From: PFJX01 sp964466195
Lineage (GTDB): Bacteria; Pseudomonadota; Gammaproteobacteria; Burkholderiales; Thiobacillaceae
DNA length: 64,000 nucleotides
Assembly: GCA_964466195.1 (NCBI GenBank)
Contig: CAYXMQ010000002.1
Coordinates: 62,001-126,000, forward strand
Direction: 5' to 3'
Shown in pieces: positions 59,199 to 64,000 of this stretch. The notes under the pieces are model-generated. The model did no database searches and was not told where the DNA came from. It saw only the letters and a list, made by a program, of their open reading frames with translations. A program made the translations under genes and the position numbers. Positions within the stretch are counted from its first letter, which is position 1; every line of letters begins with the position of its first letter.

Positions 59199-60377
59199 TC
59201 AGTTCTTCCCCGCCGCTGCGACAGCCATCTGGGCCGCCTGATTGAGATCGTTGCTGGCCTGAATGCTCAGACCGGATTGAGCCACTGCGTCGGCCAGCAT
59301 CTTGCGGCCCAGCTCGACATTGGTGCCTTCGAGCCGCACGATGACCGGAATGGTGACGCCGACTTCCTTGACCGCATCAATGACGCCCTGCGCGATCACG
59401 TCGCAGCGCATGATGCCGCCGAAGATATTGATCAGCACGGCCTTCACGTTGGCATCAGACAGGATGATCTTGAACGCCTGCGCCACGGTCTGCGCCGAAG
59501 CGCCGCCGCCGACGTCGAGAAAGTTGGCCGGCATGCCGCCGGACAGCTTGATCAGATCCATCGTCGCCATTGCCAGACCGGCGCCGTTGACCATGCAACC
59601 GATGTTGCCGTTCAAGGCGATGTAATTGAGGTTGTAGCCTTGTGCTTCCGCCTCTTTCGAGTCGATCTGGCTGGCATCCGCGCTATCCGCCAGCGCTTTC
59701 TGGCGATAAAGCGCGTTGTCGTCCAGGCCCATTTTGCAATCCAGCGGCAGCAGCCGGCCTTCGGTCGTGATGATGAGCGGATTGATCTCGAGCAAGGCCA
59801 GATCCTTGTCGACGAAGATGCGGTACAACGTTTTCATCAGCTTCACGAAGGCGCCGATCTGCTCACCCGCCAAGCCCAGTCCGAAGGCGAGGTTGCGCGC
59901 CTGGTATTCCATGAAGCCGGTGGCCGGGTTGACCCATTCCTTGAGGATTTTCTCCGGCTCGCTGCGCGCCACTTCTTCGATTTCCATACCGCCGGCGGCG
60001 GAAGCCACGAAGCCGATGCGTTCGGCGGCGCGGTCCACGGTGATCGAGAGATACAGCTCACGCGCAATGGGCAGCGTTTCCTCGATCAACAATTGATTCA
60101 CCGGCTGGCCGTCGGGTGCGTTTTGATACGTAGTCAGTCGATGGCCTAACCATTGCCTGGCGAAGGCGCCGAGTTCTTCCAGCGAACCCACCAACTTGAC
60201 GCCGCCGGCCTTGCCCCGGCCGCCGGCATGAATCTGCGCCTTGGCCACCCATCTCTCGCCGCCGAGTTCGGCAACGGCAGAGGCGCAGCCGTCTGCGCTG
60301 GCCACGACGACGCCGCGCGGGGTGGAAATGCCATAGTCGCGCAATACGGACTTGGCCTGATATTCGTGAAGATTCAT
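59199..60377 (-). CDS. sucC: Succinyl-CoA ligase subunit beta
   Basis: SucC carries the nucleotide-binding ATP-grasp domain and the succinate site. The 392-residue product starts MNLHEYQAKSVLRDYGI and contains VAKAQIHAGGRGKAGGVKL, LLALLEINPLIIT-like strand (ALLEINPLIITTEGRLLPLDCKMGLDDNA in parts), MVNGAGLAMATMDLIKLSGG and NIFGGIMRCDVIAQG. The start at 60377 fits the family. It is divergent from wrbA and has a GAACCCGGGTTC palindrome 7 bp upstream. Confidence 0.97.
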   Translation of the reverse strand: MNLHEYQAKSVLRDYGISTPRGVVVASADGCASAVAELGGERWVAKAQIHAGGRGKAGGVKLVGSLEELGAFARQWLGHRLTTYQNAPDGQPVNQLLIEETLPIARELYLSITVDRAAERIGFVASAAGGMEIEEVARSEPEKILKEWVNPATGFMEYQARNLAFGLGLAGEQIGAFVKLMKTLYRIFVDKDLALLEINPLIITTEGRLLPLDCKMGLDDNALYRQKALADSADASQIDSKEAEAQGYNLNYIALNGNIGCMVNGAGLAMATMDLIKLSGGMPANFLDVGGGASAQTVAQAFKIILSDANVKAVLINIFGGIMRCDVIAQGVIDAVKEVGVTIPVIVRLEGTNVELGRKMLADAVAQSGLSIQASNDLNQAAQMAVAAAGKN

Positions 60378-60383
60378 GTCGGT

Positions 60384-60395
60384 GAACCCGGGTTC
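60384..60395. promoter_or_regulatory. 12-bp palindrome upstream of sucC
   Basis: GAACCCGGGTTC is a perfect palindrome centred about 12 bp before the sucC start codon, in the 109-bp divergent region with wrbA. It could be a protein-binding site or an RNA hairpin at the sucC ribosome site. No regulator can be named, and chance is possible for a GC-rich 12-mer. Confidence 0.35.
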
Positions 60396-60486
60396 AGGAA
60401 AACCCGCATTTTCCGGCAAAGCGGGCGGCATCGCCAGAACATGACGGTGAGCGGGGTATCATCACACGGCTTGAGAAAGGGTCAAC

Positions 60487-61080
60487 ATGAAAGAAATTCT
60501 GGTTCTCTATTACAGCCTGCACGGTTCGATCAAACAGTTGGCGCAACACGTCGCTCATGGCGTCGAGTCGGTGCCGGGCATGGCTGCGCGCGTGCGTACG
60601 GTGCCCAAGGTGATGACCGAAAGCGATGCGCCTGCCAAGCTGGTGCCGGACACCGGCGCGCCGTTCGCCAGCCATCAAGACTTGCGCGAATGCGTCGGCA
60701 TCGCCGTCGGCTCGCCAACCCGCTTCGGCAATATGGCCGCGGCGATGAAATATTTCTGGGATGGCACCTCCGGCCTCTGGCTGAACGGCGATCTGGTCGA
60801 CAAGCCGGCTTGCGTGTTCACCTCCACCGCGAGCCTGCACGGCGGCCAGGAAGCCACATTGATGTCGATGATGACGCCGTTGCTGCATCACGGCATGGTC
60901 ATCGTCGGGCTGCCCTACACCAATCCGGAACTCAACCTGACCCGTTCCGGCGGCACCCCTTACGGCGCCAGCCATTGGGCCGGGCCGGACGGCCGTCAGC
61001 CGATGACCGACGAGGAACGCAAGTTGGCCTTCGCGCAGGGCAAGCGCCTGGCCGAGATCGCCGGGAAGCTGGCGGCATGA
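60487..61080 (+). CDS. wrbA: NAD(P)H:quinone oxidoreductase WrbA-like flavoprotein
   Basis: WrbA reduces quinones by two electrons using FMN and is tied to oxidative stress. The 197-residue flavodoxin-like protein has ILVLYYSLHGSIKQLAQHVA, GIAVGSPTRFGNMAAAMKYF, VFTSTASLHGGQEATLMSM (key words) and PYGASHWAG, close to WrbA motifs. Its stop overlaps the start of the HugZ-like gene (ATGA). Confidence 0.93.
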   Translation: MKEILVLYYSLHGSIKQLAQHVAHGVESVPGMAARVRTVPKVMTESDAPAKLVPDTGAPFASHQDLRECVGIAVGSPTRFGNMAAAMKYFWDGTSGLWLNGDLVDKPACVFTSTASLHGGQEATLMSMMTPLLHHGMVIVGLPYTNPELNLTRSGGTPYGASHWAGPDGRQPMTDEERKLAFAQGKRLAEIAGKLAA

Positions 61081-61787
61081 GTGAACATGGTCAGGCCGCG
61101 CGCCGCTTTGTGCGCCACCAGCACAGCGGTGTGCTTTCGACGCTTTCGCAACGCGTGCAGGGCTTTCCGTTCGGTTCGGTCGCCCCTTTCATCCAGGATC
61201 ACAGCGGTTGTCCGGTCATCCTGATCTCGACGCTGGCGGAACACACCAAGAACATTGACGCCGACCCGCGGGTATCGCTGATCGTCCAGCCCTACAGCCC
61301 GGATATGCAGGTCGTCGGCCGCGTCACCGTGTTGGGGCGCGCGCAACGGCTGGCGGACAAATCCGAATTGGGGCCGCGATATCTGCGCTTTCATCCGCAA
61401 GCCGCAAGCTATTTCACGATGCACGATTTCAGTTTCTACCGCATTGAACCGGTACGCATCCGCTACATTGGCGGCTTCGGCAAGATTCATTGGGTGGAAC
61501 CGGCGCAGTATCTGTTCCCGGATACCGCATTGGCCGCACAGGAAAATGACATCCTGGAGCACATGAACAGCGACCATGCTGAAAACCTGCGCGCCTATTG
61601 CCGCCATGTACATGCGGTTGAAACAGCACACGCGGTGATGATCGGCATCGACCCGGACGGTTTCAATGTACGCTGCCAGGACGAAAATACCAACTGCGAG
61701 CTGCGTTTTGATTTCCCCGAACCGGTTGCGGATGCGCAACAAGCCCGCCACGCCTTGGTAGCGCTGGCGCAGGCGGCGCGACGATGA
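61077..61787 (+). CDS. HugZ-type pyridoxamine-phosphate-oxidase-fold protein
   Basis: The 236-residue protein has an N-terminal split-barrel flavin/haem domain (HSGVLSTLSQRVQGFPFGSVAPF in parts, LISTLAEHTKNIDADPRVSLIV, and GFGKIHWV). A C-terminal DUF2470 domain follows (residues about 160-232, ILEHMNSDHAENLRAYCRH). HugZ relatives bind or degrade haem, but general FMN-binding proteins share the fold. It is coupled by a four-base overlap to wrbA upstream and to the DUF2069 gene downstream. Confidence 0.88.
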   Translation: MSEHGQAARRFVRHQHSGVLSTLSQRVQGFPFGSVAPFIQDHSGCPVILISTLAEHTKNIDADPRVSLIVQPYSPDMQVVGRVTVLGRAQRLADKSELGPRYLRFHPQAASYFTMHDFSFYRIEPVRIRYIGGFGKIHWVEPAQYLFPDTALAAQENDILEHMNSDHAENLRAYCRHVHAVETAHAVMIGIDPDGFNVRCQDENTNCELRFDFPEPVADAQQARHALVALAQAARR

Positions 61788-62167
61788 CTCGAAGCCAAGA
61801 TCCCGCAGCCATGAACACCAATCCCCGCCTACCCGCCGTTTTGCAAACCCTTGCCGCGGCCAGCCTGATCGGCCTGATTTTTCTGTCCGTCGCCTGGGAG
61901 CTCTGGTTGGCGCCGTTGCGACCCGGCGGCTCGTGGTTGGTCCTGAAGGTGATGCCGTTGTTGCTGCCGCTGTTCGGCATTTTGCGCGGCAAGATTTACA
62001 CCTATCGCTGGTCGACGCTGCTGGTCTGGCTTTATTTCACCGAAGGCGTCGTGCGCGCGTGGTCGGATGTCGGACTATCCAGCCAGCTTGCAACTTTGGA
62101 GTGGGTGTTGGCGTTGATTTTTTTCGTTTCTGCTGCATTTTTTACACGCGTGGGCACACGGCTTTGA
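61784..62167 (+). CDS. DUF2069 membrane protein
   Basis: The 127-residue protein has four hydrophobic helices (LQTLAAASLIGLIFLSVAW, WLVLKVMPLLLPLFGIL, STLLVWLYFTEGVVRAW, WVLALIFFVSAAFF). The motifs KVMPLLLPLFGILRGKIYTYRW and LYFTEGVVR are typical of DUF2069. Function is unknown; it is very often found beside WrbA-type genes. Its start overlaps the HugZ-like stop by four bases. An internal Met at 61811 is a possible alternative start. Confidence 0.9.
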   Translation: MTRSQDPAAMNTNPRLPAVLQTLAAASLIGLIFLSVAWELWLAPLRPGGSWLVLKVMPLLLPLFGILRGKIYTYRWSTLLVWLYFTEGVVRAWSDVGLSSQLATLEWVLALIFFVSAAFFTRVGTRL

Positions 62168-62187
62168 GCAATATCAACACGCCCACT

Positions 62188-62216
62188 TGCCGGAACTGAA
62201 ACAATTAAGGGATATT
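62188..62216 (+). promoter_or_regulatory. Possible promoter of the membrane cytochrome gene
   Basis: TTGCCG (62188-62193) and GATATT (62211-62216) are separated by 17 bp in the 109-bp gap after the DUF2069 gene. Both are partial matches to the sigma-70 consensus. Confidence 0.3.
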
Positions 62217-62276
62217 AGCGTCCACTAATAGACACATGCGTCAATTTCCAGCCACCTGAATTTGCCCGAGACCCTC

Positions 62277-63050
62277 ATGGCCAACACCAACTTTACCCAT
62301 TTCAAATTCCTGCCCATGTCAATGCGGGTGCTGTTTTCCATGGTGCTGCTGGTATTCGGCCTCGGCTATATCATGGCGATGATCCAGGTATGGGAAAACC
62401 ACGCCGGCAAGGACGGCGACCCCATGCTGTCCGGCAATGACCTGATGATCTCCTACGGCGGCAATCCTGAAGGCACCAAACTGGAAACCGCACTGCGCGC
62501 CTCCATGGCTGACATGCTGCCCGCAGAGAAGCGGCAGGTGATCTTCGAGTGGCTGCATGCCGGCGGCAAAACCGAGGAAATCGAGAGCAAGATCAATCCC
62601 ATCCTGCAAGAGCATTGCATCGCTTGCCACAACCCCGAAGCCAACCCCCACTTGCCGAATTTCACGGCTCCCGAAGGCCTCGCGAAGGTCACCGCCAAAG
62701 ATGAGGGCATGACCATCCACACGCTGGTGCGCGTATCCCATATCCACCTGTTTTCGATCACCTTCATCTTCTTCATCGTCGGCTTCATCTTCACGCATGC
62801 CTATATCCGTCCGACCTGGCTGAAATGTCTGGTGATTGCCGTTCCCTTCCTGACCTTGATCACCGACGTCGCTTCCTGGTACTTGACCAAGGTGTGGAGC
62901 GGCTTTGCCTGGGTGGTGATCATTTCCGGCGCACTGATGGGCACCTCGTTCGCCATCATGTGGTTCACCTCGATGTGGCAGATGTGGCTCGGCAAAGTGC
63001 CGGCGGATATCGGCGAGGACGGCAAGATCCCGTGCATCCATCGCAGCTGA
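62277..63050 (+). CDS. Membrane-bound monohaem c-type cytochrome
   Basis: The 257-residue protein has an N-terminal membrane anchor (about residues 17-38), a periplasmic region with one haem c site CIACH at about 114-118, and three more membrane helices: HLFSITFIFFIVGFIFTHAY, LVIAVPFLTLITDVASWYL and WVVIISGALMGTSFAIMWF. Extra His residues occur in VSHIHLF. This is an electron-carrying membrane protein of a family seen in Betaproteobacteria (I recall relatives mislabelled as elongation factor-1 alpha). The partner enzyme is not visible. The start at 62277 is set by the ATG before ANTNFTHF; no strong ribosome site precedes it. Confidence 0.78.
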   Translation: MANTNFTHFKFLPMSMRVLFSMVLLVFGLGYIMAMIQVWENHAGKDGDPMLSGNDLMISYGGNPEGTKLETALRASMADMLPAEKRQVIFEWLHAGGKTEEIESKINPILQEHCIACHNPEANPHLPNFTAPEGLAKVTAKDEGMTIHTLVRVSHIHLFSITFIFFIVGFIFTHAYIRPTWLKCLVIAVPFLTLITDVASWYLTKVWSGFAWVVIISGALMGTSFAIMWFTSMWQMWLGKVPADIGEDGKIPCIHRS

Positions 63051-63063
63051 TTCAGCCTGGCTT

Positions 63064-63100
63064 AAACAAAACGGGCGGCCATTGGCCGCCCGTTTTGTTT
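63064..63100. terminator. Bidirectional Rho-independent terminator
   Basis: A perfect 17-bp stem (AAACAAAACGGGCGGCC with its complement) and a 3-nt loop lie between the convergent cytochrome gene and leuA. The stem has A-tracts on one side and T-tracts on the other and is followed by TT, so it can serve both genes. Confidence 0.9.
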
Positions 63101-63113
63101 TTGCGCGCCGAAA

Positions 63114-64000
63114 TCAAACCTGCGGATGCGCCCGTTCTTCGACTCCGAACAGCTTGTTCAACGCATTCAGATACGCCTTGGCCGAGGCGATGACAATGTC
63201 GGTGTCCGCTCCCTGCCCGTTCACGATGCGTCCGTTGCGCGCGAGCCGTACCGTCACTTCGCCCTGGGCATCGGTGCCGGTGGTGATGTTGTTGACCGAG
63301 TAAAGCAGCAACGTGGCGCCGCTTCCCACCATCTTTTCAATCGCGCGAAACGACGCATCGACCGGGCCGCCGCCTAACTCGTCGGCGCGCAACTCGGTTC
63401 CGCCATCCGACAACACAATATGGGCATGCGGCGTCTCGCCGGTTTCGGAACAGACTTTCAAGGAAACCAGCTTGAAGCGGTCGCAGGTATCGACACTGCC
63501 TTCGACGGCCACCAGGGCATGCAGGTCTTCATCGAAGATTTCCCGCTTCTTGTCCGCCAGATCCTTGAAGCGCGCAAAGGTGGCGTTCAAAGCCTCTTCG
63601 CTCTCCATAACGATGCCGAGTTCATGCAAACGGGAACGGAAGGCGTTGCGGCCGGACAGCTTGCCCAGCGTGAGCTTGTTATGGCTCCAGCCGACATCTT
63701 CCGCGCGCATTATCTCGTAGGTTTCGCGATGCTTGAGCACGCCGTCTTGATGGATGCCGGATTCGTGCGAGAACGCATTGGCCCCCACGATGGCCTTGTT
63801 GGGCTGCACCGGATAACCGGTAATTTGCGAGACCAGACGCGAAGTCGGCACGATCTGGGTGGTGTCGATGCGCGAATCGCAGGCAAACACGTCGCGTCGC
63901 GTCTTCACCGCCATGACGATCTCTTCCAGCGAAGCATTGCCGGCGCGCTCGCCCAGGCCGTTGATCGTGCATTCCACCTGGCGGGCACCGCTCATCACGG
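63114..64000 (-). CDS. leuA: 2-isopropylmalate synthase, C-terminal part
   Basis: LeuA condenses acetyl-CoA with 2-oxoisovalerate, the first committed step of leucine synthesis. The visible 295 residues, whose 5' end lies beyond the window, include QVECTINGLGERAGNASLEE and AIVGANAFSHESGIHQDGVLKH with the metal-binding His pair of the catalytic barrel. The C-terminal regulatory domain starts about residue 185 of this part (KLVSLKVCSETGETPHAHIVL) and is the leucine feedback site. A bidirectional terminator follows the stop. Confidence 0.96.
   Translation of the reverse strand, partial: VMSGARQVECTINGLGERAGNASLEEIVMAVKTRRDVFACDSRIDTTQIVPTSRLVSQITGYPVQPNKAIVGANAFSHESGIHQDGVLKHRETYEIMRAEDVGWSHNKLTLGKLSGRNAFRSRLHELGIVMESEEALNATFARFKDLADKKREIFDEDLHALVAVEGSVDTCDRFKLVSLKVCSETGETPHAHIVLSDGGTELRADELGGGPVDASFRAIEKMVGSGATLLLYSVNNITTGTDAQGEVTVRLARNGRIVNGQGADTDIVIASAKAYLNALNKLFGVEERAHPQV

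Overview
The window is a 64 kb stretch of a GC-rich chromosome from a betaproteobacterium. The evidence is the block rapZ-hprK-ptsN-hpf-rpoN-lptB-lptA-lptC-kdsC-kdsD (a PTS-Ntr, sigma-54 and LPS-export arrangement typical of that class), together with pilGHIJ-chpA, short HPF, RdgC, HugZ and DUF2069 genes. A nitrogenase cofactor gene (nifE) with its own NifA/sigma-54 control region, a DsrS-like sulfur-oxidation protein and a membrane c-type cytochrome point to a diazotrophic, probably sulfur- or metal-oxidising member of the Nitrosomonadales. The genus cannot be fixed from this sequence. No rRNA, CRISPR array, prophage or intact insertion sequence was seen. There is one tRNA-Arg gene, and mobile DNA is limited to REP-type palindromes and a broken REP-associated transposase.

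Layout. 1-2.2 kb is the end of a nif region: a partial unknown gene, then nifE. 2.3-3.2 kb holds a histone-H1-like protein and tRNA-Arg(ACG). 3.2-10.7 kb (minus strand) is hslU, parE, a small zinc-ribbon gene, parC, a methyltransferase-like gene and a DUF2784 gene; parE, the zinc-ribbon gene and parC overlap one another. 10.8-12 kb has a DUF4426 exported protein and a TauE/SafE-like membrane protein. 12-20.5 kb is a catabolic operon (a phosphoketolase/transketolase-like ThDP enzyme, a DUF1537 sugar-acid kinase and glycolate oxidase GlcD-E-F) divergent from an IclR regulator, with a clear palindromic operator between them. REP palindromes lie inside this operon, and a RAYT transposase lacking its HUH core lies beside it.

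21-25.5 kb carries dsrS, hemL-thiE-thiD and rubredoxin. 25.5-35.5 kb is a twitching or surface-sensing chemotaxis operon (pilG, pilH, pilI, pilJ, chpA) preceded by an unusual PhnD-like/rhodanese fusion. 35.6-44.2 kb has uppP, rdgC, a solitary RND transporter, two exported SRPBCC proteins, a lipoprotein, an EEP-family hydrolase and cardiolipin synthase B. 44.2-53.5 kb is ubiX, a Gx transporter gene, a NusG-II-domain gene carrying a tandem 57-bp insertion-like repeat, and then the conserved PTS-Ntr/rpoN/lpt/kds block.

53.5-64 kb has a Kef-type antiporter, an orphan pseudopilin, small exported proteins (including YceI and PsiF), sucCD, wrbA-hugZ-DUF2069, a membrane cytochrome and the 3' part of leuA.

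Functional links. RpoN encoded here would be needed for the nifE promoter. HprK, PtsN and RapZ form the carbon/nitrogen signalling module around it. KdsC, KdsD and LptABC serve LPS synthesis and export. The IclR regulator probably controls its divergent sugar-acid/glycolate operon. The most interesting unexplained items are the parE-(zinc ribbon)-parC arrangement, the binding-protein/rhodanese fusion at the head of the pil-chp genes, the ThDP enzyme/kinase/glycolate-oxidase operon, the lone RND pump beside two exported START-like proteins, and repeat insertions that now encode protein.
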